From NCBI RefSeq assembly GCF_023507705.1, contig NZ_JALBGD010000009.1:62001-126000 (forward strand): 64,000 bases of DNA, written 5' to 3'. This DNA comes from Stappia sp. WLB 29. Lineage in GTDB: Bacteria; Pseudomonadota; Alphaproteobacteria; Rhizobiales; Stappiaceae. Shown in pieces: positions 8,685 to 15,487 of this stretch; within the stretch, counting starts at the first letter, position 1, and every line of letters begins with the position of its first letter. Below the pieces are notes generated by a model. The model did no database searches, was not told the DNA's origin, and saw only the letters and a list, made by a program, of their open reading frames with translations. The position numbers were made by a program, and so were the translations under genes.

Positions 8685-9017
8685 TCAGCAATTGCAGGTT
8701 ACAGCCTCGATCACCGGGCGGCAGAGCTCCGGCGCACCGTTGCAGCAGTCTTCCATCAGAAAGGCGAGAAGATCGCGAAAGCCGGTCATGTCGGCGATGT
8801 AGCGCACGCTGCGCCCATCCCGCTCGGCGCGGATGAGACCGGCCTGAGTCAGCGTCTTGAGATGTGCGGAGACCGTGTTCTGGACCGCGCCGAGGCGCGT
8901 CGAGATCTCGCCGGCGGCAACGCCCTGCGGTCCGGCCTTCACCAGCAGGCGGAAGATGTCCAGCCGGGTGTCCTGGCCGAGCGCCGCCAGCGCCATGAGC
9001 GCGGATGACTTATCCAT
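8685..9017 (-). CDS. arsR: ArsR-family arsenic-responsive repressor with C-terminal Cys site
   Basis: A 110-residue winged-HTH repressor. The recognition region is V-Q-N-T-V-S-A-H-L-K-T-L (about 45-56). It lacks the classical E-L-C-V-C-D-L metal site in the DNA-reading helix. Instead, cysteines cluster at the C-terminus: C91-C92, C99, C108 and C110. This resembles the Acidithiobacillus-type ArsR, in which a CC plus a third Cys near the end bind As(III). The start is preceded by AAGGAG about six bases away. It heads the ars operon and is expected to autoregulate it. Confidence 0.9.
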   Translation of the reverse strand: MDKSSALMALAALGQDTRLDIFRLLVKAGPQGVAAGEISTRLGAVQNTVSAHLKTLTQAGLIRAERDGRSVRYIADMTGFRDLLAFLMEDCCNGAPELCRPVIEAVTCNC

Positions 9018-9031
9018 TTATCTCTCCTTCT

Positions 9032-9044
9032 GGATATATGGATA
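9032..9044. promoter_or_regulatory. Possible ars promoter/operator
   Basis: GGATA-TAT-GGATA, a direct repeat in an AT-rich patch about 15-30 bases upstream of arsR. ArsR-type repressors bind AT-rich sites overlapping their own promoter. Only position and composition support this. Confidence 0.3.
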
Positions 9045-9107
9045 CATCGAGATGCCGTCGCTCGCAACCGCCTTGACGCGCGCCTCCACATTCGCCAGTC
9101 TTGAAAC

Positions 9108-9120
9108 GTTATTACATAAC
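9108..9120. promoter_or_regulatory. Short dyad upstream of the small Cys protein
   Basis: GTTAT-TAC-ATAAC, a perfect 5+3+5 palindrome within an otherwise GC-rich region, 18 bases before the next plus-strand start and just after a TTGAAA that could be a -35 box. It may be a regulator site for the plus-strand pair or the arsR side. No regulator is assigned. Confidence 0.3.
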
Positions 9121-9137
9121 AAATCAGGATCCCGACC

Positions 9138-9482
9138 ATGCGCCTCTTCGTCAATCCGTTCGCACCGCGCGGCCGGCGCCCGTCCCCCGCCGACCCGGCC
9201 GGAAGCGATACGAAGGGCGACCGGCACGCCCTGCGCGAGCGGGTCAAGCAGGCGGTGCGCAAGGTGCTGGCGCCGGGCGAGGACGCGGTGATCTCGGTCA
9301 GCGAGCTTGCCTGCGGCGAGGACGGTTGCCCCGATGCGGAGACGGTGATCGGCATCCACGAGGCGGGCGCGCCCGCACGCCGGCTGCGCCTGCACATGCC
9401 GCTGGCCGCCGTGGGCCTTGCGGATATCGCGGCAGCCGCCGAGGATGCCCGCCGCACTGCAGACAAGGACCTTTCCGCATGA
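9138..9482 (+). CDS. Small conserved protein with C-G-E-D-G-C-P motif, function unknown
   Basis: A 114-residue protein I cannot assign to a function. The N-terminal 30 residues are basic and Pro-rich. A helix of about residues 30-44 is followed by a compact region I-S-V-S-E-L-A-C-G-E-D-G-C-P-D-A-E-T-V-I (about 52-71), with Cys59 and Cys64 in a C-x4-C arrangement that could bind a metal or form a disulfide. No signal peptide or membrane helix is visible. Its stop overlaps the start of the methyltransferase gene (ATGA), so the two are coupled. It diverges from arsR with 120 bases between. Confidence 0.6.
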   Translation: MRLFVNPFAPRGRRPSPADPAGSDTKGDRHALRERVKQAVRKVLAPGEDAVISVSELACGEDGCPDAETVIGIHEAGAPARRLRLHMPLAAVGLADIAAAAEDARRTADKDLSA

Positions 9483-10234
9483 GCCCGAACCCCGTCGACC
9501 TGATGACCGAGCGCCTGCTGGACGAAGCGGGCATCGCCCCCGGCTGGACGGTGGTCGATATCGGTTGCGGCCCCGGCGCCGTAACGCGGATGATCGCCCG
9601 CCGCGTCGGCCCTGGGGGTCGGGTGCTCGCCGTCGACCGCGATCCCGCCATGCTGGACATGACCCGGCGCATGGCGGCGGACGAAGGTCTCGCCAATGTG
9701 AGCGTCATCGAGGGCGACTTCGACGCGGAGCTTCCCGGCCACGGCACGCTGGACGCCGTCGTCGGCCGCAGGGTGCTGATGTACCAGCAGGACCCGGTCG
9801 CGGCGCTCGCCGCGATCAGCCGAGCGCTCAAACCCGGTGGGGTCGTCGCCTTTCACGAGCACGACGCCTCGAAGCTGGTGCCCGGCCGCCATCCCCTGCC
9901 CCTGCATGACGAAGTGCGCGACTGGCTGGCGCAGATGCTGCGCCGGGAGGGCGCGCGGCTCGACATGGGGCTGACGCTGCACGAGGTGATGAGCGCGGCG
10001 GGCCTTGCCGTCGAGAGCGTGCGGGCGGAGGCGAACCTGCTGACGCCGGACAGCAGCTATCCCGTCGGCATGATCGTGCGCGCGGTGATGCCCCGACTGG
10101 AGCGCTTCGGCATCACCGACATGGCCCGCGCCGATCCGGACACGCTGGACGCGCGGCTGCGCCAGGAGCGGCAGGCGAGCGGCGCCACCTGCCTGTGGGA
10201 GCTCGTGTTCCGCGCTGTCGCGCGGAAGCTGTAG
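9479..10234 (+). CDS. Class I SAM-dependent methyltransferase
   Basis: A 251-residue enzyme with the Rossmann SAM site: motif I V-V-D-I-G-C-G-P-G-A-V-T (about 22-33), acidic motif A-V-D-R-D (about 51-55), then E-G-D-F-D. The ubiE/methyltransf_11 type is likely. The substrate is unknown; the proximity to ars genes might suggest ArsM, but the conserved Cys residues of arsenite methyltransferases are not visible, so that was not adopted. The ATG at 9479 overlaps the stop of the small Cys protein; upstream codons in the same frame are a shadow of that gene. Confidence 0.85.
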   Translation: MSPNPVDLMTERLLDEAGIAPGWTVVDIGCGPGAVTRMIARRVGPGGRVLAVDRDPAMLDMTRRMAADEGLANVSVIEGDFDAELPGHGTLDAVVGRRVLMYQQDPVAALAAISRALKPGGVVAFHEHDASKLVPGRHPLPLHDEVRDWLAQMLRREGARLDMGLTLHEVMSAAGLAVESVRAEANLLTPDSSYPVGMIVRAVMPRLERFGITDMARADPDTLDARLRQERQASGATCLWELVFRAVARKL

Positions 10235-10266
10235 GGTGCCGCCGCCCCGTTCGATTGACCGAAAGC

Positions 10267-10288
10267 ATCGTTCTATATAATGAACGAT
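10267..10288. promoter_or_regulatory. Palindromic operator upstream of the racemase gene
   Basis: ATCGTTC (10267-10273) and GAACGAT (10282-10288) flank an AT-only 8-base centre TATATAAT that could itself act as a -10 box. The layout resembles IclR-type sites (GTTC...GAAC), but no IclR gene is nearby; the closest regulator is the XRE-cupin gene at 11019-11639. Confidence 0.5.
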
Positions 10289-10316
10289 TGTGCGAAACGA
10301 TGGATGGAGCGCGGAA

Positions 10317-11012
10317 ATGGTACGGCATGTCGGCATCATCGCCTGTTCGGCGGAAGGGGCGGCGGAGTGCTACCGCATCCTTTGCGCGGAAGCCGAGCCC
10401 GTGCTCGGAGCCCATGGAAACCCGCAGGTCAGCCTGCACATGCAGCCTCTCATCGACTACGTCCGTCATCTGGAGGCGGGGCGCGCCGATCTTGTCGGCG
10501 AACTGATGCTGGACAGCGCCAGGCGGCTGCAAGCCTGCGGCGCGGAGCTGCTGATCTGCCCGGACAACACCATCCACCAGGGCCTGCCGCATGTGGCGGA
10601 CCGCATGCCCCTGCCTTTTCTCCATATCGCCGAGGTGGTGGCTGAGGAGGCCGCACGGCGCGGGTTTCGCCGGCTGGCGCTGACCGGCACGGTCTGGCTG
10701 ACCGAGAGCGACGTCTATCCGCAGGCGCTCGGCAGGCAGGGCATCGAGACCGTGCTGCCGACAAGGGCAGAGCGGGCCGAGATCGGCCGCATCATCATGG
10801 ACGAGTTGGTGCGCGGGAAGCTGGAGCCCTCGGCGGAAGCTTATTTCCAGCAGGTCATCGGCCGCATGGCGCGCGAGGACGGATGCGATGCCGTGGTGCT
10901 CGGCTGCACGGAAATCCCGCTCCTGATGAACGACGGCAACTCGCCGCTGCCGACGCTCGATTCGACGCGGCTGCTGGCGCTCGCCGCTCTGCGCCATGCG
11001 GTGGCGGCATAA
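10317..11012 (+). CDS. Aspartate/glutamate racemase family protein
   Basis: A 231-residue cofactor-independent racemase/isomerase-fold protein. Both catalytic cysteines are present: C81 in L-L-I-C-P-D-N-T-I-H and C197 in V-L-G-C-T-E-I-P-L-L. The family includes aspartate racemases and related amino-acid or hydantoin racemases; the exact substrate is not determined. The ATG at 10317 has GGAG seven bases upstream; a GTG 27 bases earlier is a less likely start. It is convergent with the XRE-cupin regulator, with six bases between. Confidence 0.85.
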   Translation: MVRHVGIIACSAEGAAECYRILCAEAEPVLGAHGNPQVSLHMQPLIDYVRHLEAGRADLVGELMLDSARRLQACGAELLICPDNTIHQGLPHVADRMPLPFLHIAEVVAEEAARRGFRRLALTGTVWLTESDVYPQALGRQGIETVLPTRAERAEIGRIIMDELVRGKLEPSAEAYFQQVIGRMAREDGCDAVVLGCTEIPLLMNDGNSPLPTLDSTRLLALAALRHAVAA

Positions 11013-11018
11013 GCGCTG

Positions 11019-11639
11019 TCAGCCGTGCTCGATGATCAGCACGGCACGGGTATCCGGCTCCAAGGCCTCGAAGGTGTGGGGCGCATCCGCCGGATAGGCG
11101 GCATAGTCGCCGGCGGCAAGCTCGACCTCCCGTCCTTCCGGCCCCAGACGCGCGCGGCCGCGCATCACCACCACATGCTCGCGCGTGCCCGGCCCATGTG
11201 CCGGAGAGAGATGGCCCGCAGAGAGATGCGGCGCGCCGGGCGTCGCCTCGATCAGGTAGAGGTCGCGGCGGCTGCCGGGACCTGCCGCGGACAGCAGCCG
11301 GGCGAGATAGTCGGCGTGGTCGGAACGGGTCGGCGGCCCCTCCCCGGCGCGGATCACGTCGACCTCGCCGCGCGGGGCCTCCAGCAGTGCGGCAACGCTG
11401 ACGCCCAGCGCATCGGCGAGCCTCCACAGGGTCTCGATGGCGGGATTGCCGCTCCCCGATTCCAGCTGCGACAGGGTCGACTTGGCAAGGCCGGCGGCGC
11501 GCGCCAGTTCGCTCGCCGACAGGCCGGCGCGCAGGCGCTCGCGCCGCACCGCAGCCCCGACGAGCGCGCCGATGCCGGTTGCCCCCTTGATGCCCTCGCT
11601 GCCGTCCACCTGCCCGCCTTTCCCGCATTGCCCGGCCAC
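11019..11639 (-). CDS. XRE-family regulator with C-terminal cupin domain
   Basis: A 206-residue regulator. The HTH_3 domain spans about residues 28-85 (L-R-A-G-L-S-A-S-E-L-A-R-A-A-G-L-A-K-S-T-L-S-Q-L-E-S-G) and a cupin_2 domain lies in the C-terminal half (R-E-H-V-V-V-M-R-G, then A-A-G-D-Y-A-A-Y-P). Such proteins usually sense a small metabolite through the cupin and control amino-acid or polyamine genes. It is convergent with the racemase gene; a regulatory link is possible but unproven. Confidence 0.88.
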   Translation of the reverse strand: MAGQCGKGGQVDGSEGIKGATGIGALVGAAVRRERLRAGLSASELARAAGLAKSTLSQLESGSGNPAIETLWRLADALGVSVAALLEAPRGEVDVIRAGEGPPTRSDHADYLARLLSAAGPGSRRDLYLIEATPGAPHLSAGHLSPAHGPGTREHVVVMRGRARLGPEGREVELAAGDYAAYPADAPHTFEALEPDTRAVLIIEHG

Positions 11640-11765
11640 CGCGCACCGGACCGGATGCGGCCACTATAGGAGCGCCCTCTCCGACGAACCATCCCGATCC
11701 GCATTTTCCCGGCCGCGACGATTTCCCCTCGTGACAGACGTGCCCGGGGTCGCTAGAGAGCGGCA

Positions 11766-12164
11766 ATGCACAGCATGAGGGAACTCCTGAAGGACCAGTT
11801 GCTGACGTGGTCGATGGCCGCGACGATCGTCCTTGCCATGCTGCTGCAGGGCATCGTCGCCGCCAATGCGCGGACGGCGATGGCCGCCGACGGCACCAGC
11901 CCGGCCTATGTGCTGTGCTCGCCCAAGGCAATCGCCGATCCGGGCGAAGACCATCCGCTCAAGGACCTGGCCCGCGACTGCTGCTCGACGCTGTGCAAGC
12001 TCGCTTGTGCCGGCGGCACGCTGACCGCACCTGTCGCAATCGTCCTGCCCGCTCCCGAGGCGGCCGAGACCGCCGCCTGGGTGCCGGCTCCCGCCCCGAC
12101 CGCCACTGAGCGCGCGGAAGGACCGCCGCCACCGGCCCGTGCGCCGCCGCACATCTCCATCTGA
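11766..12164 (+). CDS. DUF2946-like exported Cys protein
   Basis: A 132-residue protein with an N-terminal hydrophobic segment (about 17-34) likely acting as a signal peptide or anchor. A short region carries a single Cys51, then D-C-C-S-T-L-C-K-L-A-C (C72, C73, C77, C81), followed by a Pro/Ala-rich tail. The layout fits DUF2946, whose members are often found beside copper chaperones and heme-copper oxidase genes. The Cys cluster may bind copper or another soft metal. The next gene, 76 bases downstream, is a periplasmic copper chaperone, which supports a copper-handling context. Confidence 0.7.
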   Translation: MHSMRELLKDQLLTWSMAATIVLAMLLQGIVAANARTAMAADGTSPAYVLCSPKAIADPGEDHPLKDLARDCCSTLCKLACAGGTLTAPVAIVLPAPEAAETAAWVPAPAPTATERAEGPPPPARAPPHISI

Positions 12165-12240
12165 CGCAAACCAACACCAAAGGACCGGCCATGCCCGATG
12201 GCCGCCGGTCAGCATAATTGCGACTTATGGAGCCTATCCC

Positions 12241-12762
12241 ATGCGTACCCTTCAGTTCGTCTTCGCGCTCTCCCTGACGCTTGCCGCCATCGTCGGTGCC
12301 CAGGCCCACAGCTACCGGATCGGCGAGATTCAGATCGGTCATCCCTGGACCCGCGCGACGCCGCCCGCCGCCAAGGTGGCCGGCGCCTTCATGAGCTTCA
12401 CCAACGAGGGCGGCACGGCCGACCGGCTGCTCGGCGGCTCCTCGCCGATTGCCGAGAAAGTCGAGATCCACACGATGGAAATGACCGGCGGCATCATGAA
12501 GATGCGCCCGCTCGGCGACGGCCTCGAAGTCCCGGCCGGCGCCAAGGTGGAGCTCGCGCCCGGCGGCATCCACGTCATGCTGATCGGCCTGAAGCAGCCG
12601 ATCGTCGAAGGCGACCGCGTGCCGCTGACCCTCACCTTCGAAAAGGGCGGCGACATCGAGGTCGAACTGGCGGCCGACAAGATGGGCGCCGGCGGCAACG
12701 CGCACGACCATGCCAGCCATGGTCACGGCGAGACGAAGAAGCAGGGCCACAGCACCCGTTGA
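12241..12762 (+). CDS. Periplasmic copper chaperone PCu(A)C
   Basis: A 173-residue secreted protein: signal peptide of residues 1-22 (ending A-Q-A), then the PCuAC cupredoxin-like domain. The copper ligands fit the family pattern: H77-x-M79, M86/M88, and H111-x-M113 (G-G-I-H-V-M-L). A C-terminal tail rich in His (A-H-D-H-A-S-H-G-H-G) could be an extra copper reservoir. These proteins deliver Cu(I) to the CuA or CuB sites of cytochrome oxidase. The ATG was chosen because the signal peptide starts there. Confidence 0.9.
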   Translation: MRTLQFVFALSLTLAAIVGAQAHSYRIGEIQIGHPWTRATPPAAKVAGAFMSFTNEGGTADRLLGGSSPIAEKVEIHTMEMTGGIMKMRPLGDGLEVPAGAKVELAPGGIHVMLIGLKQPIVEGDRVPLTLTFEKGGDIEVELAADKMGAGGNAHDHASHGHGETKKQGHSTR

Positions 12763-12819
12763 GCAGGGCAGTTCCGGCCCGGCGGTGCGCACCTCGCCGC
12801 GCGCTGAGGCAAATCGAAA

Positions 12820-12851
12820 CGGCTCGCGGCGGCGACAGCTGCCGCGAGCCG
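12820..12851. terminator. 11-bp hairpin between convergent genes
   Basis: CGGCTCGCGGC (12820-12830) pairs exactly with GCCGCGAGCCG (12841-12851) around a 10-base loop, in the gap between the convergent copper chaperone and membrane-protein genes. Likely a bidirectional terminator; no long U tract. Confidence 0.6.
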
Positions 12852-12864
12852 AACGGACAGCGGC

Positions 12865-13851
12865 TCAGGCCGTATCGGCACCGGCTTCGCGTGCGGCCCG
12901 GGCCTGCGCCGGTTCGGCGAAGAGGATCCAGTCCGGGATCAGCGAGAGGAGCCGCGCCAGCAGCGCCGTCGCGACCACCGCGAAGAGCAGCCGCCCGAAG
13001 AAGACGCTGGCGAAATCCGCGCCCACCGCGACGACGATCAGCGTGTCCTCGATCAGGCTGTGGGCAAAGCCCATGAAGGCGCTGGCGAGAAACACCTGGC
13101 GCGGGTCGACCCGCGATTCCCGCGCCTCGCGGATCAGCAGGCCGCCGCCGTAGGAAATGCCGAGCAGCAGGCCGACGGAGGCGAACGGCACGGCCGGCGG
13201 GGCGATGCCGGCCAGGCGGAACAGCGGCACCAGCGCGCGGATCAGCCGGTCCATGATGCCGGTGACCTTGAGGATATCCATCAGCCAGCACAGGCCGAAC
13301 AGGATCACGAGCATCATCAGCAGCGTCCTGCCGAGGCCGATGGCGAAGCCCGTCCAGGTCGAGGTCTCCTCCATCGGCATCCACACCGGCGACAGCGGCG
13401 TGGAGAGCCAGCCGGTAGCCTCGTAAAGCTGGTGGAGAAACGCGGCGCAGGCGAGGCCTCCGACGATGCGCAGCACCGTGGTGATCCAGAAGCCTGGCCC
13501 GGCGCGCTGGATGATGCGCTGCTCGATGGGCAGCGCATGGGCGAAGAGCAGCAGCGTCGAGAAGACGGTCATGTCGGCGACGGTGAGCTCCGACACCGGC
13601 ACCAACGCAAAGACGATGACGATGGCGCCCCACAGGCCGATCAGCAGGCCGGTGAGCCAGGCGAGCGCGATCTCCGGCGGCAGGCCGTAGAGCTGCATCA
13701 CCGGCTCGAAATAGGGCGACATGGCGCGGATGGCGCCGAGACGCGCCAGGATCTCCACGATCACCATCACCGGCACGATGATGCGCACCAGTTCCCAATA
13801 GAGTCCAAAGGCTTCGCGGGTCCGCCGGATCAGCTGCGCACGCACAGACAT
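12865..13851 (-). CDS. Nucleoside-recognition (Gate) domain membrane protein
   Basis: A 328-residue protein with about eight hydrophobic helices. It shows the Gate/nucleoside-recognition fold twice (for example [18 protein letters not shown] and [15 protein letters not shown]), like YjiH or spore-maturation-type proteins. Members are putative transporters with no settled substrate. The start M-S-V-R-A-Q was chosen because GGAG lies eight bases upstream; a longer frame exists. It diverges from an Lrp gene across an intergenic region with an Lrp-like palindrome. Confidence 0.8.
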   Translation of the reverse strand: MSVRAQLIRRTREAFGLYWELVRIIVPVMVIVEILARLGAIRAMSPYFEPVMQLYGLPPEIALAWLTGLLIGLWGAIVIVFALVPVSELTVADMTVFSTLLLFAHALPIEQRIIQRAGPGFWITTVLRIVGGLACAAFLHQLYEATGWLSTPLSPVWMPMEETSTWTGFAIGLGRTLLMMLVILFGLCWLMDILKVTGIMDRLIRALVPLFRLAGIAPPAVPFASVGLLLGISYGGGLLIREARESRVDPRQVFLASAFMGFAHSLIEDTLIVVAVGADFASVFFGRLLFAVVATALLARLLSLIPDWILFAEPAQARAAREAGADTA

Positions 13852-13927
13852 TCGAGTCACTCCAACATTTTCGTGCGCTACCGATACCGCAGCCGCGCGG
13901 CATTTTCGGTCAAACTTTGCAAGTTCG

Positions 13928-13942
13928 TGCAATTTTATTGCA
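13928..13942. promoter_or_regulatory. Lrp-type palindrome between divergent genes
   Basis: TGCAAT-TTT-ATTGCA, a perfect 6+3+6 palindrome in the intergenic region between the Gate-domain membrane protein (-) and the Lrp/AsnC gene (+). It matches the general form of alphaproteobacterial Lrp/AsnC sites (TTGCAAT...ATTGCAA). Confidence 0.6.
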
Positions 13943-13967
13943 TAGTAGTGCGAACCCCGGAGGCGCC

Positions 13968-14426
13968 ATGGACCGCATCGACAGGAAGCTGCTGAACCTG
14001 CTGCAGGCGGACGCTGCGCGCACCAATGCCGACCTTGCCGAGGAGGTCGGCCTGTCGCCGTCGAGCTGCCTGCGCCGCATCCGCCGGCTGAAGGCGACCG
14101 GCGTCATCGACCGCACGGTCGCCATCCTCAACCCGGCGCGCGCCGGCAAGGGCCTGAAGGCCGTCGTGACGGTGGAGCTGGAGCGCCACGGCGAGCAGCA
14201 GACCCGCCGCTTCCTGGCGCTGGTGGAGAACGAACCGGCGGTGGTGCAGGCCTACAGCGTCAGCGGCGAGACCGATGTGGTCCTGATGCTGCGGCTGTCG
14301 GGCATGGAGGAATTCGACGGGTTGTGCGAACGTCTGTTCCGCAACGAGACCAACGTGGCGCGCTTCTACACGATGTTCGTGATCCGCACCGGCAAGGAAA
14401 CCACAGCGATCCGGCTGGCGCCGTGA
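13968..14426 (+). CDS. Lrp/AsnC-family transcriptional regulator
   Basis: A 152-residue feast/famine regulator: N-terminal AsnC HTH ([13 protein letters not shown], then [13 protein letters not shown]) and a C-terminal RAM ligand-binding domain with [12 protein letters not shown]. The ATG at 13968 has GGAGG five bases upstream. It probably senses an amino acid and controls the divergent membrane gene and itself through the palindrome 26 bases upstream. Confidence 0.9.
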   Translation: MDRIDRKLLNLLQADAARTNADLAEEVGLSPSSCLRRIRRLKATGVIDRTVAILNPARAGKGLKAVVTVELERHGEQQTRRFLALVENEPAVVQAYSVSGETDVVLMLRLSGMEEFDGLCERLFRNETNVARFYTMFVIRTGKETTAIRLAP

Positions 14427-14454
14427 GGCAGGCAAGACGGGAGGACGCAGCCTG

Positions 14455-15045
14455 ATGGAAACACTGGTCGCCAATCCCGGCGCCTTCGTGCATGTGCGGG
14501 TGTTCATCGGCATCATCACCGGCCTGTGCGTGGCGCGGCTGCTGAACGGGCTCGCCAACATGGTGCAGAACCCGCGCCGCGAACATCTCTACAGCGTCCA
14601 TATCGGCTGGGCGCTGTTCCTGCTGCTGGCGGTGATGCATTTCTGGTGGTTCGAGATCGGCCTGGCGCGGATCGAGCGCTGGACCTTCGGCCTCTACTTC
14701 CTGGTGGTGGCCTATGCCTCGTGCTTCTTCTTCACCTGCGCCATCCTGTTTCCGGACAAGGTCGGCGAGAATTCGAGCTACCGGGACTATTTCCACACCC
14801 GCCAGAAGTGGTTTTACGGGCTGCTGGCGACGCTGTTCTGCCTCGACATGCTCGATACGGCAATGAAGGGCGCCGAGCATTTCCGCTCGTTCGGGCCCTT
14901 CTACCCGCTGCGGCAGACGGGGCTCGCCGCCCTGTCGGTCGCGGCGATGTGGGCGCGTTCGCCGCGCTTCCACATCGCCTTCATGGTGCTGGCGCTGGCC
15001 GCGGAGGTCTTCTGGATCCTCGACCAGTTCGCCGTGCTGGACTGA
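14455..15045 (+). CDS. Hypothetical integral membrane protein
   Basis: A 196-residue protein with about five hydrophobic helices rich in Phe and Trp (for example M-H-F-W-W-F-E-I-G-L and A-S-C-F-F-F-T-C-A-I-L-F-P). No family is recognised. It lies 28 bases after the Lrp gene on the same strand, so the two may be cotranscribed. Its C-terminus is convergent with the DUF3830 gene. The continuous helix pattern and host-like codon use support a real gene. Confidence 0.7.
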   Translation: METLVANPGAFVHVRVFIGIITGLCVARLLNGLANMVQNPRREHLYSVHIGWALFLLLAVMHFWWFEIGLARIERWTFGLYFLVVAYASCFFFTCAILFPDKVGENSSYRDYFHTRQKWFYGLLATLFCLDMLDTAMKGAEHFRSFGPFYPLRQTGLAALSVAAMWARSPRFHIAFMVLALAAEVFWILDQFAVLD

Positions 15046-15055
15046 GCCTGAAGGG

Positions 15056-15466
15056 TCAGGCCGCCTCGAAGCGGATGTCCTGCGCGCCTTCCCACAGGAC
15101 CTTGCGGCCGAGCTCGGGCAGCTTGTCGAGGTTCGAGGTCAGCGTGACGAAGTGGTTGCCGGCGAGCTGGCCCATCTTCGAGGAGAAGTCGACGCCGCCA
15201 TAGGCGAGCAGGATCTCCGTCTCGCTGATGCCGCCGGGATAGAGCAGGATGTGGCCCGGCGCCGGGTGGCTGGTGTGGTTCTCGTAGCCAACGCCGAAGG
15301 ACAGGTCGCCGAGCGGGATCCACACGCCCTCGCCCGACCAGCGCACATGCACGATCTGCCCGGCAAAGGGCATGCGCGCCAGGAACGCCTTGCAGGTCTC
15401 CGGCGCCTTCTCGGTCTCCAGCACCGCATCGAAAGTGAAGGGGCCGGCGGTGATCTTGATCTTCAT
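15056..15466 (-). CDS. DUF3830 (cyclophilin-like fold) protein
   Basis: A 136-residue cytoplasmic protein matching DUF3830: it opens K-I-K-I-T-A-G-P-F-T-F-D-A-V-L-E-T-E-K-A-P, and contains H-V-R-W-S-G-E-G-V-W-I-P-L-G and H-P-A-P-G-H-I-L-L-Y-P-G. Structures of the family show a cyclophilin-like barrel without an agreed enzymatic role. It is the last gene of the six-gene minus-strand operon, 21 bases after the dihydropyrimidinase-family gene, so a role in binding or processing a cyclic amide-type substrate is plausible but inferred. Confidence 0.8.
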   Translation of the reverse strand: MKIKITAGPFTFDAVLETEKAPETCKAFLARMPFAGQIVHVRWSGEGVWIPLGDLSFGVGYENHTSHPAPGHILLYPGGISETEILLAYGGVDFSSKMGQLAGNHFVTLTSNLDKLPELGRKVLWEGAQDIRFEAA

Positions 15467-15487
15467 GTCGTTTCCTCCTTTGGGATT

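Noticed and set aside
9479-10234. Arsenite methyltransferase ArsM
   Set aside because: The conserved Cys residues required for As(III) binding are not visible; only the general SAM fold is supported.
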